Source: an uncultured Pseudodesulfovibrio sp.
Lineage (GTDB): Bacteria; Desulfobacterota; Desulfovibrionia; Desulfovibrionales; Desulfovibrionaceae
Direction: 5' to 3'
NCBI RefSeq assembly: GCF_963662885.1
Contig: NZ_OY760059.1
Coordinates: 124,001-188,000 of the forward strand
Length of the DNA: 64,000 bases
Shown here: positions 50,037 to 59,070 of the stretch, in pieces
Position numbering within the stretch: the first letter of the stretch is position 1
How the letters are laid out: each line of letters opens with the position of its first letter
Notes under the pieces: model-generated
Seen by the model: only the letters and a program-made list of their open reading frames with translations
Told to the model about the DNA's origin: nothing
Database searches by the model: none
Program-made: the position numbers and the translations under genes

Positions 50037-50840
50037 ATGTCAGATCCAGTTACGACTATAGGCGTTGGCGCTCTCGTGGCCTACCTTGGAAAGGATGGGC
50101 TTGAGAAAGTCCTCGGTCCGACCGCCGACTATTTGGGTGGGCAGTTAAAAGAGTTAGCCCAAAAAAGAATCGAAAATCTTGGCCAAATACTACAGAACGC
50201 CAAGGCGAAATTGAGCAAGAAGGAAGACATGGCTGGGAGTGTTCCGCCAAAGGTTTTAAAAAGCATCATCAACGATGGTTCCTACAATGACGACCCGCTT
50301 GCCATCGAATATTTTGGCGGGGTGTTGGCTTCTTCAAAAACGGAGTCAGGTCGCGATGATCGTGGCGCACGAATTGCCAGAGTGGTTGATGGACTCACCT
50401 CATATCAATTGAGGACCCACTATTTAATATACTCAACAATTAAGAATGTATTTAAATCCAAACAATATACATTCAATCTTAACGATCGTGACAGAATGCG
50501 TATTTTTATTCCCTATGAAACGTATTTCCTCGCGATGCAGTTTTCCGAACGGGAATTAGAACAATGCGAATCTATTCTACGTCACACTTTTTTTGGTTTG
50601 GCCAATGACAGCCTGATAGATCCACAATTTGCATATGGAAGTGCCGAAAATATACAAAGCCACTACAAAAAAGCCACCAAAGGTGGTATTGTTTGTACCC
50701 CTTCACCTCTTGGTGCAGAACTTTTTTTGTGTGCCTTCGGTCTGGCAGATAAAGGTCTTTCCTACATATTCGATACCGGTTTTGTAGCCAAGTCAAAGGG
50801 TATACCCAATCACATACTCAATGTAGAACCCGCGGCATAA
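50037..50840 (+). CDS. Abi-alpha/DUF4393-like protein, candidate phage-resistance gene
   Basis: 267 residues. The N-terminal part GLEKVLGPTADYLGGQLKEL, a long helix, then VPPKVLKSIINDGSY and IEYFGGVLASSKT (about residues 20-105) follow the layout of the Abi-alpha/DUF4393 family, linked to phage abortive infection. The C-terminal half is unassigned. The gene is clearly AT-richer than its neighbours, with many AAA, ATT and TTT codons, and it separates copA from its chaperone, which indicates acquisition by transfer. ATG 50037 follows a weak ribosome site; a TTG at 50022 would add five residues. The family match is by eye and moderate. Confidence 0.65.
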   Translation: MSDPVTTIGVGALVAYLGKDGLEKVLGPTADYLGGQLKELAQKRIENLGQILQNAKAKLSKKEDMAGSVPPKVLKSIINDGSYNDDPLAIEYFGGVLASSKTESGRDDRGARIARVVDGLTSYQLRTHYLIYSTIKNVFKSKQYTFNLNDRDRMRIFIPYETYFLAMQFSERELEQCESILRHTFFGLANDSLIDPQFAYGSAENIQSHYKKATKGGIVCTPSPLGAELFLCAFGLADKGLSYIFDTGFVAKSKGIPNHILNVEPAA

Positions 50841-50875
50841 CCCGCAACCATTATATAAAAACAAGGAGATACACC

Positions 50876-51073
50876 ATGTCCGTCATCAAGGTAAAAGGGA
50901 TGTCCTGCCAGCACTGCGTCAAGTCCGTGACCGAAACCATGGAGAAGCTGGGAGCGAAAGACGTGTCCGTCGATCTCCTGACCGGCGACGTTAAATATGA
51001 GGAACCCGCGCCCATCGACAAGAAGGCCATCAAAGAGGCCATCGACCAGATCGGCTTCGAGTACGTGGACTAG
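50876..51073 (+). CDS. CopZ-like heavy-metal-associated copper chaperone
   Basis: 65 residues forming a single HMA domain with metal site GMSCQHC at residues 8-14. The family binds Cu(I) and hands it to CopA. Its place after copA, with only the AT-rich gene between, supports that partner. AAGGAG lies six to seven bases before ATG 50876, so it can be translated independently. It converges with and overlaps by a few bases the zinc-ribbon gene on the other strand. Confidence 0.92.
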   Translation: MSVIKVKGMSCQHCVKSVTETMEKLGAKDVSVDLLTGDVKYEEPAPIDKKAIKEAIDQIGFEYVD

Positions 51074-51354
51074 GGCTCTTTCCGGAGCCAGAACGGATTC
51101 CTAGAGTCCGACCAGTTCACGCTGTAGGCGCCCACACCGCCCAGAGCCAGGGCGAAAAGGAGCATGGGGCCAAAGGGAAGGTTCTGCCCGATAATCAGGC
51201 CACCCACGAAAAAGGCAAAAGCCATGCCCGCGGCTCTGTTCTTGGTCACGTAAACGGCACCGCAGCCCGTGCACACGCTGGCCCCGGCAGGGACCTCGGT
51301 GGCGCAGAATGGACACTCGGCGCCCTGCTGCAAAGAGGAATATTCGTAGTTCAT
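51070..51354 (-). CDS. Small zinc-ribbon membrane protein
   Basis: 94 residues. An N-terminal zinc ribbon (CPFCATEV and CTGCG, near residues 14-34) is followed by two closely spaced hydrophobic segments (about 44-58 and 62-80). It is probably a small inner-membrane protein with a cytoplasmic metal-binding knuckle; no function is known. It lies 18 bases downstream of the methyltransferase gene, same strand. Confidence 0.72.
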   Translation of the reverse strand: MNYEYSSLQQGAECPFCATEVPAGASVCTGCGAVYVTKNRAAGMAFAFFVGGLIIGQNLPFGPMLLFALALGGVGAYSVNWSDSRNPFWLRKEP

Positions 51355-51372
51355 AACAATACTCCTGGCCGG

Positions 51373-51873
51373 TCATTCCAGACCGGGCAACAAGCCCTGT
51401 TCAGCCCCTTCCAGGCGGAGCAGGGCTTTTTTCATGGCGATGCCGCCCGATGCGGAAAAACCGGTCATGGCCCCATTCGCGCCGACCACGCGGTGACAGG
51501 GATAGAGGACCGGGAACGGATTCGCGCCCATGGCTCGGCCCACGGCCTGCGCCCCCTTGGGACGCCCGAGCAACGCGGCCATCTCGCCGTAGGTCCGGGT
51601 GGTGCCTGACGGGATGCGGCGCAGCTCCTCGATGGCGGCTTGCTGAAATTCACTCATGCCCGAGAAATCAAACGGCAAATCCGGCCAGTTCGGTCCCTTC
51701 CGGGCCTCGTACCGCAGCAGAGCGGCCTTGAGTTCCTCTGCGGCTGGGGACAAGCGTTCCGACTCGCGCACATCTTCGGCCCAGGCCACCTCGACACTGC
51801 GGACGAGTCGGTCCTCCCAATTTAGACGCAGGGCGAATCGTTGGCCGAGCACCCATTCGCCGGACGTGGTCAT
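51373..51873 (-). CDS. ogt: Methylated-DNA--[protein]-cysteine S-methyltransferase
   Basis: Suicide enzyme that takes alkyl groups from O6-alkylguanine in DNA. The 166 residues include the helix-turn-helix core TRTYGEMAALLGRPKGAQAV near 92, the asparagine hinge MGANPFP, and the active site PCHRVVG near 123 with the acceptor Cys. No AdaA-type N-terminal domain is fused, so this is the Ogt form. Its ATG overlaps the TGA of the upstream radical SAM gene (51870-51873), so both are co-translated. Confidence 0.93.
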   Translation of the reverse strand: MTTSGEWVLGQRFALRLNWEDRLVRSVEVAWAEDVRESERLSPAAEELKAALLRYEARKGPNWPDLPFDFSGMSEFQQAAIEELRRIPSGTTRTYGEMAALLGRPKGAQAVGRAMGANPFPVLYPCHRVVGANGAMTGFSASGGIAMKKALLRLEGAEQGLLPGLE

Positions 51874-52850
51874 GCGCCATCTCCTGCATCAGGATCGAAC
51901 CACTCGGGCAGGCCCTGCTCCGCGCCGTTGAGTTTGCCCTGCCAGATGTCGTGTTTCTCGAAATGATCGCGGACCGCGTTATGCACCCGGCGCAGGTTGC
52001 CCGCCCAGGCCGGCGCGACCAGCTCGCCCTGGGCCGGATTGCCGTTCAGCCGGTGGATGACCATACGAGGGTCCAGGCGCATGACCGCCTCGCCCAGCCA
52101 GTACAGGTACTCATCCTGCGAAGGCGGCGCATAGTCCCCCTGCTCGAACCAGCGGGCCAGGCGCGTACCCCGGCAGACAAAGACGTTGTGGAATTTGATA
52201 CCCTGCACCGGGAGCGCATCGACAAAGGCAACGGTATCGAGCAGCTCGGCGAGCTCCTCCCTGCCCTGCGGCGTGGGCAGTCCCGCCATGACGTGGGCCA
52301 CCACGGTCAGGCCACGGTCCGCCGCTTCCCGGGCGGCATTCGCAAAGGTCGCCGAGTCATGGCCCCGATTGATGTGGGCAAGGGTGACGTCACTGGCCGA
52401 CTGCAACCCCAGCTCCAGATAGACCTCGGCCAGGCCGAGGCGTTCCTTGCTCGCGGCCAGCAGATCGAGCTTTTCCGCGTCCAGGCAGTCGGGCCGGGTG
52501 CCGAGCGAAAGGCAGGTCAGACCCGGCAACCCGTCGAGACCGTCTAGAGCGGCGGCCAGCTTGGCGGCCGGACCGTGTGTGTTGGAGTAGGACTGGAGAT
52601 AGGCGGTGAACAAGGAAAGGCCATGTTTCTTCACGTGAATGTCACGCCAGAAATCCCATTGTTCCCGTATGGATAGTCCCCGGTCGAGCATGCCCGACCC
52701 GGAGCCCTGCGGGTTGCAGAAAACACATCCCTCGCGGGACAGGGTTCCGTCCCGGTTGGGGCAGGAAAACCCGGCGTCCAGAGGGATCTTCTGAACCCGT
52801 TCGCCGAACCGTCGGCGGAGGTGAGCGGACAGTCGATGGATGCGGACCAT
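51870..52850 (-). CDS. TIGR01212-family (YhcC-like) radical SAM protein
   Basis: 326 residues. The cluster motif lies in the N-terminal third: FSCPNRDGTLSREGCVFC near 30, an expanded spacing typical of the YhcC/TIGR01212 family, followed by LSLGTRPDCLD near 115 and VYLELGLQSASD near 145. The reaction is not firmly established; some members act in tRNA or sulfur-carrier modification. ATG 52850 is the first Met in a conserved position; the frame can extend to 52919 but there is no ribosome site in either case. It is divergent from mreB. Confidence 0.85.
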   Translation of the reverse strand: MVRIHRLSAHLRRRFGERVQKIPLDAGFSCPNRDGTLSREGCVFCNPQGSGSGMLDRGLSIREQWDFWRDIHVKKHGLSLFTAYLQSYSNTHGPAAKLAAALDGLDGLPGLTCLSLGTRPDCLDAEKLDLLAASKERLGLAEVYLELGLQSASDVTLAHINRGHDSATFANAAREAADRGLTVVAHVMAGLPTPQGREELAELLDTVAFVDALPVQGIKFHNVFVCRGTRLARWFEQGDYAPPSQDEYLYWLGEAVMRLDPRMVIHRLNGNPAQGELVAPAWAGNLRRVHNAVRDHFEKHDIWQGKLNGAEQGLPEWFDPDAGDGA

Positions 52851-53029
52851 TATTTTTTTAGAAAAACTCAAGAAAAAAATGGCAAACCAGTGATGGCCTG
52901 TTGCTAGACCCGATTTCATTTGGTACGAATCTGCAGTTCATATTGTACGCTAGCGCACTTCCCGCCCATTGGAAAGCGCGTTTCACGCATAGGTTTCTGA
53001 CAAAGTTTCGAATTTCGAACGGGGGGTAC

Positions 53030-54073
53030 ATGGGTAACCTGCTCAACAGAATCATCGGCTCCTTCTCCAACGACCTGGCCATCGACCTGGGTACGGCCAA
53101 CACCCTGGTCTACGTCAAGGGCAAGGGCGTTATGCTCTCGGAGCCCTCGGTGGTCGCGGTCAAAAAGGACTCGCGTGGCGGCAAGACCGTCCTCGCGGTA
53201 GGCGCCGAAGCCAAGAAGATGCTTGGCCGCACACCCGGCAACATCGTGGCAATCCGGCCCATGAAGGACGGCGTCATCGCCGACTTCGAGGTCACGGAGG
53301 CCATGCTTCGCCACTTCATTTCAAAGGTCCACAACTCGCGCAGGCTGGTCCGGCCCCGGATCATGATCTGCGTGCCCACGGGCATCACCCAGGTGGAAAA
53401 GCGCGCGGTCAAGGAATCGGCGCAATCCGCCGGTGCCCGCGAGGTCTACCTGATCGAGGAGCCGATGGCCGCGGCCATCGGCGCGAACCTGCCGATCACT
53501 GAACCGACCTCCAACATGATCGTGGACATCGGTGGCGGCACCACCGAGATCGCCGTCATCTCCCTGTCCGGCATTGTTTACGCCCGAAGCGTACGCATCG
53601 GCGGCGACAAGATGGACGAGGCGATCATGCAGCACGTCAAGCGCAAGTACAACATGCTCATCGGTGAATCCACGGCCGAGCAGATCAAGATCCACATCGG
53701 ATCCGCCTATCCGCTCGGAGACGAGGAGCCGATCATGGAGGTCAAGGGACGCGACCTGGTCACCGGTATCCCGCAGAACCGCCCCATCACCGCCGAAGAG
53801 GTCCGCGAGGCCATCTCCGAGCAGGTGGAGGGCATCGTGCAGGGCGTGCGCATCGCGCTCGAACAGACCCCGCCCGAACTGGCTGCGGACATCGTGGACC
53901 GGGGCATTGTCCTGACCGGCGGCGGTGCGCTCCTCAAGGGGCTCGACCAGCTGTTGCAGCACGAGACCCAGCTGCCGATCACCGTGGTTGAAGACCCCCT
54001 TACTGCGGTCGTTCTCGGCTCGGGCAAGGCGCTCGACAATATCGACCTGTACAAGGACATCACCACCGACTAA
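53030..54073 (+). CDS. mreB: Rod shape-determining protein MreB
   Basis: Bacterial actin that guides lateral wall synthesis. The 347 residues have phosphate-1 loop AIDLGTANTLVY near 17, the connect region VPTGIT near 120, phosphate-2 VDIGGGTTEIAV near 165 and the adenosine motif TGGGALLKGL near 297. An amphipathic N-terminus (LLNRIIGSF) can bind the membrane. ATG 53030 has a GGGGGG tract three bases before it; the open frame extends upstream but the conserved protein starts here. It leads the mreB-mreC-mreD-mrdA-rodA-bactofilin cluster. Confidence 0.97.
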   Translation: MGNLLNRIIGSFSNDLAIDLGTANTLVYVKGKGVMLSEPSVVAVKKDSRGGKTVLAVGAEAKKMLGRTPGNIVAIRPMKDGVIADFEVTEAMLRHFISKVHNSRRLVRPRIMICVPTGITQVEKRAVKESAQSAGAREVYLIEEPMAAAIGANLPITEPTSNMIVDIGGGTTEIAVISLSGIVYARSVRIGGDKMDEAIMQHVKRKYNMLIGESTAEQIKIHIGSAYPLGDEEPIMEVKGRDLVTGIPQNRPITAEEVREAISEQVEGIVQGVRIALEQTPPELAADIVDRGIVLTGGGALLKGLDQLLQHETQLPITVVEDPLTAVVLGSGKALDNIDLYKDITTD

Positions 54074-54164
54074 CGGACGATATGACCATACACCGTTTAT
54101 CCGAAAGCGCACGATTGCCCAAAGCCGCAATTGTGCGCTTTCATAAGTCTACAGGGAAGGACAC

Positions 54165-55088
54165 ATGAGAGGACTCAAGAAGATCGCCATCCTCATCGTG
54201 GCCTGTCTTTTCGTGTATCTGTCACTCTTTACCTGGAACCTGCGTACCGGCCATCTGGACGCCCTTTCCTCCCACACCGGACTGGATATTTCCGGCATCG
54301 TCCTCAAACCCGGCATCTGGATCGCGGAGCAGGTCTCCGGGTTCTGGCACCGCTACATCTATCTGGTGGGGTTGAAGCAGGACAACGACCAGCTCCGGGC
54401 CGAGGCCGCCGAACTGCGGCGGACCAACATGCTCATGGGCGCACAGGCCCGATCCGCCGCCCGCCTGGAATCCCTGCTCGACTTCCGTCCGCCCGAAAAG
54501 TGGACCGTTTCCGGAGCCCGCGTCATCGGCCAGCGCATGGGCCCGGCCGGAGCACTGGACACCGTGGTCGTGGACAAGGGCAAGGCTTCCGGCGTGACCG
54601 ACGACATGCCCGTGGTTTCCCTGCAGGGATTGGCCGGACGCATCCTGCGCTCGGGCGCGGCAACTTCCACGGTCCTGCTCCTGACCGACCCCAACAGCCG
54701 CATCGCAGTCATCGGCGCCAACAACCGCTCGCCCGGCATGCTCTCGGGCCAGGGGTACGGCGAACCGCTGCAGTTGCGCTACGTCAACCAGAACGCGGCC
54801 GTCGACCCCGGCGAACTGCTGCTTTCCTCCGGGCTGTCCGGCATCTACCCCAAGGGGTTGCCCGTAGCCAAGGTGACCAAAATCAGGCGGTCCGACATCT
54901 CCCTGTTCCTGACGGTCCAGGCCGAGCCCCTCGTGGACGTGGCCGGGCTTGAGGAAATCCTGCTTCTGAGCCGTGTGCCCGAGGCCGCCGTGGAAGCCGG
55001 GACCGGCGACGCTGCCGCATCCGGGGCCGGTGCCGACGCCGAGCCCGAAGCAGGCAAGGAGGATGCGAACGGTGCTGCCGACCAATAG
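54165..55088 (+). CDS. mreC: Rod shape-determining protein MreC
   Basis: 307 residues: short cytoplasmic tail, one membrane helix (about 7-24), periplasmic coiled coil (about 70-100; LKQDNDQLRAEAAELRRTNM), and the MreC beta domain with LLTDPNSRIAVIGANNRSPG near 175 and GLSGIYPKGLPVAKV near 225. The last ~40 residues are acidic and Ala/Gly-rich. It joins cytoplasmic MreB to the periplasmic wall synthases. It follows mreB by 91 bases and overlaps mreD by 17 bases. Confidence 0.95.
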   Translation: MRGLKKIAILIVACLFVYLSLFTWNLRTGHLDALSSHTGLDISGIVLKPGIWIAEQVSGFWHRYIYLVGLKQDNDQLRAEAAELRRTNMLMGAQARSAARLESLLDFRPPEKWTVSGARVIGQRMGPAGALDTVVVDKGKASGVTDDMPVVSLQGLAGRILRSGAATSTVLLLTDPNSRIAVIGANNRSPGMLSGQGYGEPLQLRYVNQNAAVDPGELLLSSGLSGIYPKGLPVAKVTKIRRSDISLFLTVQAEPLVDVAGLEEILLLSRVPEAAVEAGTGDAAASGAGADAEPEAGKEDANGAADQ

Positions 55089-55557
55089 CGCCCTGGCCAT
55101 CTTCTGGTGGGGGGCCTACACCGTTTTGGGCATCTGGGCCCACCGCACAGTGCCGGGCATCGACGTCTTTGCCCCGGCCCTGATCGTTTCCCTGCAGGAA
55201 GAGAGCGGGCAACGCACCTCCGTGCTGGCCGTCATCTGGATTCTGCTCATCGAGGGAACGGGCAATCTGCCCTTCGGATACGGTCTGGCCTGGTACGGTC
55301 TGCTGGCCGCCGCCTTTTTCGCCGGGCGCTGGCTTTTCGAGGCCCGCTCCTACCTGTTCATGGTCCTGCTCGGCCTCTGGCTGGGCCTGCTCCATCCGGT
55401 TCTGGTCTACGGGTTGTCATCCCTGGCCAACCTGGAGGTGCCCATGCGCCCTGTCCTGATCCAGGGCGCGATTCAGGCCGCTGTTTTTCCGGTAATCTGG
55501 TTCCTGATCGACTACTTCTTCCCCAAGCGGTTGCGACACGATGTCAGACCTCTATAA
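55072..55557 (+). CDS. mreD: Rod shape-determining protein MreD
   Basis: 161-residue integral membrane protein with about five hydrophobic helices and little sequence conservation, as usual for MreD. Identification rests on its place between mreC and mrdA plus size and topology; the family pattern GNLPFGYGLAWYGLLA near 65 fits. I prefer GTG 55072 as start, because AGGAGG lies eight bases upstream; ATG 55063 directly abuts that site. It overlaps mrdA by 17 bases. Confidence 0.85.
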   Translation: MLPTNSALAIFWWGAYTVLGIWAHRTVPGIDVFAPALIVSLQEESGQRTSVLAVIWILLIEGTGNLPFGYGLAWYGLLAAAFFAGRWLFEARSYLFMVLLGLWLGLLHPVLVYGLSSLANLEVPMRPVLIQGAIQAAVFPVIWFLIDYFFPKRLRHDVRPL

Positions 55558-57415
55558 CGAATCCGAACAGCAGGCCCCGCGCTCGGGCCTGATCCTGCTG
55601 CAGGCGCTCATCCTGGGGCTATTCTGCCTGTTCGCCGTCCGTTTGTGGTATCTCCAGATCCACCGCAGCGAGGCATATCAGGCGCAGGCCCTGGAAAACC
55701 AGCTGCGCCAGGAATCCATTCCCTCTCCGCGAGGGCTCATCCGCGACCGCAACGGCGACCTCCTGGCCGTGAACGAACCGGCCTACGCCCTGGGCATCAT
55801 CCGTGAGGACTGCCCGGATGTGGACCGGCTGGTCCACCAGATCGCGGTCTGGACCGGCAAGGACTATTTCGAGCTCAAGACCCTGTACAACAAGAACCGC
55901 AAGCGGGTGAAACCCTTCGAGCCGCTCATCGTGGTCCCGGACCTGACCTTTGCCCAGCTGGCCCTGGTCGAGACCAACAAGCTGCGCTGGCCCGGCCTGG
56001 AGATCCAGTTCCGGCCCCGCAGGCTGTACCGTTACGGCAACCTGCTCGCCCATGTCCTCGGCTACGTGGCCGAGGCGGACGAAGAGGACATGTCCAAACG
56101 GCCCGAACTGGCGCTGGGCGATTATGTGGGCAAACAGGGCATCGAGCTCATGCTCGAAGACCGCATGCGCGGCAACAAGGGGCTGACCCAGTATCAGGTG
56201 GACGTCAACGGCAGACGACTCAAGGAGCGCATCCTCAAACACCCCCAGGCCGGACACGAGATCTCCCTGTCCATCGACCTGGAGTTGCAGAAGCTGTGCA
56301 TGGACTGGCTCTCCGAAGAGGCGGGTGGCGTGGCCGTCATGGACGCCGACACCGGCCAGCTCTGGGCCCTGGCAACAGCCCCGTCCTACGACTCCAACGA
56401 CTTTTCCTCGGGCCTGAGTTCCAAGCAATGGGCCAAACTGCGCGACAACCCGCTGCACCCCATGCAGAACCGCGTCATCCAGTCGGTCTATCCCCCGGGC
56501 TCCATCTTCAAGCACGTGGTCGCCGGGGCCGGACTGCACTACGGCATGGTCGACCCCAAGGAGACCGTCTTCTGCCCCGGATTCGTCAAGCTCGGCCGGC
56601 GTGTGTTCCGCTGCTGGAAACACAGCGGCCACGGCAAGGTGGACATGAACCGCGCCCTGGTGGAGTCCTGCGACGTCTATTTCTACAAGCTCGGCAAGAA
56701 GCTCACCGTGGACCGCATGAGCGAGTTCGCCAAGGCCGTGGGCTTCGGCGAGAAGACCGGCATCCGCCTGCCCCATGAAAAGGCCGGGAATATCCCCACG
56801 CGCGAGTGGAAGCTCAAGCGGTTCGGAGAATCCTGGCAGGGCGGCGACAACCTGAACATGGCCATCGGCCAGGGCTTCACCCTGGTCACTCCCCTGCAGG
56901 TGGTCCGCTTCTTCGCGGGCATCGCCAACGGCGGCAAGCTGCTCAAGCCCCTGCTGCTCAAGGACGAGAAGACCGTGGTGCAGGCGAACATCCCGCTTCG
57001 GCCCGACCAGATAGAGCTGCTCCGTCAGGCCCTGGTCGACACCGTGGAAACGCCTCACGGCACCTGCCGCCGTATCCGCACCAAGGGCGTGACCGTGGGC
57101 GGCAAGACCGGCACGGCCCAGGTGGTCCGGTTGACCGACGAGCTCAAGGAGCTCAAGGACGATCAGATTCCGTACAAGTTCCGCGACCACGCCTGGATGG
57201 CGGCCATCGCCGAAAAGGACGGGCACCGCTTCGCCATCGCCTGTCTGGTGGAACACGGACTGCACGGCGGCTCCGGCGCCGGCCCCATCGTCAAGGCGGT
57301 CATCGACTATCTCTTCGAGGGCAAGGTCACCCCGAACCCCGAGGAGCGGAAGGCCAAGGCCCGGGCCGTGCGCGCCCTGTCCCTCAAGCACAAGGAGAAG
57401 CGCCATGCCAATTGA
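55541..57415 (+). CDS. mrdA: Penicillin-binding protein 2 (MrdA)
   Basis: Transpeptidase that cross-links peptidoglycan during cell elongation. The 624 residues have an N-terminal membrane anchor (about 15-37), the pedestal domain with IPSPRGLIRDRNGDLLAVNE near 62, and a transpeptidase domain: SxxK in YPPGSIFKHVV near 325, SCD near 377 as the SxN-type motif, and KTGTAQ near 523. It acts on the periplasmic side together with RodA, whose gene overlaps its end by 11 bases. Confidence 0.96.
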   Translation: MSDLYNESEQQAPRSGLILLQALILGLFCLFAVRLWYLQIHRSEAYQAQALENQLRQESIPSPRGLIRDRNGDLLAVNEPAYALGIIREDCPDVDRLVHQIAVWTGKDYFELKTLYNKNRKRVKPFEPLIVVPDLTFAQLALVETNKLRWPGLEIQFRPRRLYRYGNLLAHVLGYVAEADEEDMSKRPELALGDYVGKQGIELMLEDRMRGNKGLTQYQVDVNGRRLKERILKHPQAGHEISLSIDLELQKLCMDWLSEEAGGVAVMDADTGQLWALATAPSYDSNDFSSGLSSKQWAKLRDNPLHPMQNRVIQSVYPPGSIFKHVVAGAGLHYGMVDPKETVFCPGFVKLGRRVFRCWKHSGHGKVDMNRALVESCDVYFYKLGKKLTVDRMSEFAKAVGFGEKTGIRLPHEKAGNIPTREWKLKRFGESWQGGDNLNMAIGQGFTLVTPLQVVRFFAGIANGGKLLKPLLLKDEKTVVQANIPLRPDQIELLRQALVDTVETPHGTCRRIRTKGVTVGGKTGTAQVVRLTDELKELKDDQIPYKFRDHAWMAAIAEKDGHRFAIACLVEHGLHGGSGAGPIVKAVIDYLFEGKVTPNPEERKAKARAVRALSLKHKEKRHAN

Positions 57416-58517
57416 TCGCAGGCTGCTCTTGTATATAAACTGGCCGCTCTTCGGGCTGGCCGTCATTCTCTTCCTCATCGGGGTGCTGAACCTCTACTCG
57501 GCCAGCGGCACCCGCCTGGAACAGGGCATGAACATGGCCCCCTTCTATCACCGCCAGTTGCTCTGGGGGCTCATGGGGCTGTTCGGCATGCTCGTGTTCA
57601 TGTTCTTCGACTACCGCCACCTCAAGACCTTGGCCTGGCCCCTGTTCTGGACCACGGTGGTCCTGCTCGTGGGCGTGTTCTTTGCGGGCAAGACCATCTA
57701 CGGCGCGCGGCGCTGGCTCGACCTCGGATTCATGAATTTCCAGCCCTCGGAGCTGGCCAAGATCGCCATTCTCATCGTCGGGGCGCGAATACTCTCCAAG
57801 GAACGAGAACCGCTGAACTTCATCCGCCTGGCCTACGTGCTGGGCGTGGGACTGGTCCTGGCCGGGCTGATCATCAAACAGCCCGACCTGGGTTCAGGCC
57901 TGTCCATCCTCATGATCCTGGGCGGCATGATCCTCTTCCGGGGCGTGACCGCCAAGGTCTTCAAGACCTGTCTGGTGGCCATCCCCTGCCTGCTCCCCCT
58001 GTCCTGGTTCTTCCTGCACGATTACCAGAAGCAGCGGATCATGACCTTCCTGGACCCGACCACAGACCCGCTGGGAGCGGGCTACCACATCATCCAATCC
58101 GAGATCGCCATCGGCTCCGGCGGATTCTGGGGCAAGGGATTTCTTGAAGGCACACAGTCCCAGCTGCGCTTTCTGCCCGAGCGCCACACGGACTTCGCGG
58201 TGGCCGTTTTCGGGGAGGAATGGGGCTTTGTCGGGACCATGGTCCTGCTGACCTTATTTTGCGTTTTTCTTTACCAAATGGTGGTCATCGCCCGGGACGC
58301 CAGAGGCCTCTTCGGATCGTACCTTGCGACCGGTGTGTTCTTCTATTTTTTCTGGCAAATCCTGATTAATACAGGTATGGTCCTCGGGCTTATGCCAGTG
58401 GTCGGTATACCCCTCCCGTTCATCAGTTACGGAGGCAGTGCCACCCTGGTGAATTTTTGCCTCGTCGGGCTTGTTCTCAACGTATCCATGCGCAGGTTTC
58501 TGTTCAAACAGGCCTAG
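57405..58517 (+). CDS. rodA: Peptidoglycan glycosyltransferase RodA (SEDS)
   Basis: Membrane polymerase that builds glycan strands from lipid II. The 370 residues have about ten hydrophobic helices. SEDS landmarks are ARRWLDLGFMNFQPSELAKI near 100, KQPDLGSGLSILMI near 155, the large periplasmic loop with GTQSQLRFLPERHTDFAVAV near 245 carrying a catalytic Asp, and GLMPVVGIPLPFISYGGSA near 328. It partners with MrdA, encoded just before it. It is followed by the bactofilin gene after 54 bases. Confidence 0.96.
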   Translation: MPIDRRLLLYINWPLFGLAVILFLIGVLNLYSASGTRLEQGMNMAPFYHRQLLWGLMGLFGMLVFMFFDYRHLKTLAWPLFWTTVVLLVGVFFAGKTIYGARRWLDLGFMNFQPSELAKIAILIVGARILSKEREPLNFIRLAYVLGVGLVLAGLIIKQPDLGSGLSILMILGGMILFRGVTAKVFKTCLVAIPCLLPLSWFFLHDYQKQRIMTFLDPTTDPLGAGYHIIQSEIAIGSGGFWGKGFLEGTQSQLRFLPERHTDFAVAVFGEEWGFVGTMVLLTLFCVFLYQMVVIARDARGLFGSYLATGVFFYFFWQILINTGMVLGLMPVVGIPLPFISYGGSATLVNFCLVGLVLNVSMRRFLFKQA

Positions 58518-58571
58518 CCGGGTCGCAACTAGCCCATTTTTTCACAACCAGGTTTTGCAGGAGCGGTGTTC

Positions 58572-58946
58572 ATGGCCAGAGATGAGATCAATGCGTTTTT
58601 GGGGGCTGGAACCAACTACCACGGCAAGTTGCATTTCCAAGGTGCGGTGCGCATCGACGGCAACTTCCAGGGAGAGGTGGTTTCCGAGGGGACGCTCGTC
58701 ATCGGTCAGGATGCCGTGGTTGACGGCCAGGTAAAGGTCGGCCAACTGGTGCTTTCCGGCAGGATCAAGGGTGAAGTGGAGGCGAAAAACAAAGTGGTCC
58801 TGCACAAGACCGCGAATTTGCAGGGCAACATCAGGACTCCGGTCCTGGTCGTCGAGGAAGGCGCTGTTCTTGAGGGGCAACTCGTCATGGGCAGCCTGGA
58901 TACCGCCACAAGTGCAAAGCCGGAAAAGAATTCCGATCCGTCATAG
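58572..58946 (+). CDS. Bactofilin
   Basis: 124 residues of the bactofilin (DUF583) family, which polymerise without nucleotide into filaments and sheets. The central beta-helix has repeating hydrophobic rungs: GAVRIDGNFQGEVVSEGTLV, AVVDGQVKVGQLVLSGRIKG and NLQGNIRTPVLVVEEGAVLE. Both ends are short and disordered-looking. ATG 58572 has AGGAG eight bases upstream; a GTG six bases earlier is badly spaced. Position after rodA points to a shape or wall role. Confidence 0.92.
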   Translation: MARDEINAFLGAGTNYHGKLHFQGAVRIDGNFQGEVVSEGTLVIGQDAVVDGQVKVGQLVLSGRIKGEVEAKNKVVLHKTANLQGNIRTPVLVVEEGAVLEGQLVMGSLDTATSAKPEKNSDPS

Positions 58947-58977
58947 GCCGATTCAGAAACCTTGAATTCGTGTAGGT

Positions 58978-59023
58978 TCAAAGGCAAAAAGCCTTTGACA
59001 CAACCCGCGAAATTGGGTAATTC
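58978..59023 (+). promoter_or_regulatory. Candidate promoter and hairpin upstream of the ATP synthase operon
   Basis: TCAAAGGC/GCCTTTGA hairpin (58978-58998, 5-base loop) could end the bactofilin transcript. It overlaps a perfect -35 TTGACA (58995-59000), followed after 17 bases by TAATTC (59018-59023), a poor -10. A GCGAA/TTCGC stem lies in the spacer. Confidence 0.35.
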
Positions 59024-59070
59024 GCAGTGACTTTGCGCCAAAATTCACAACCTCATCGGGGGCATATGGT

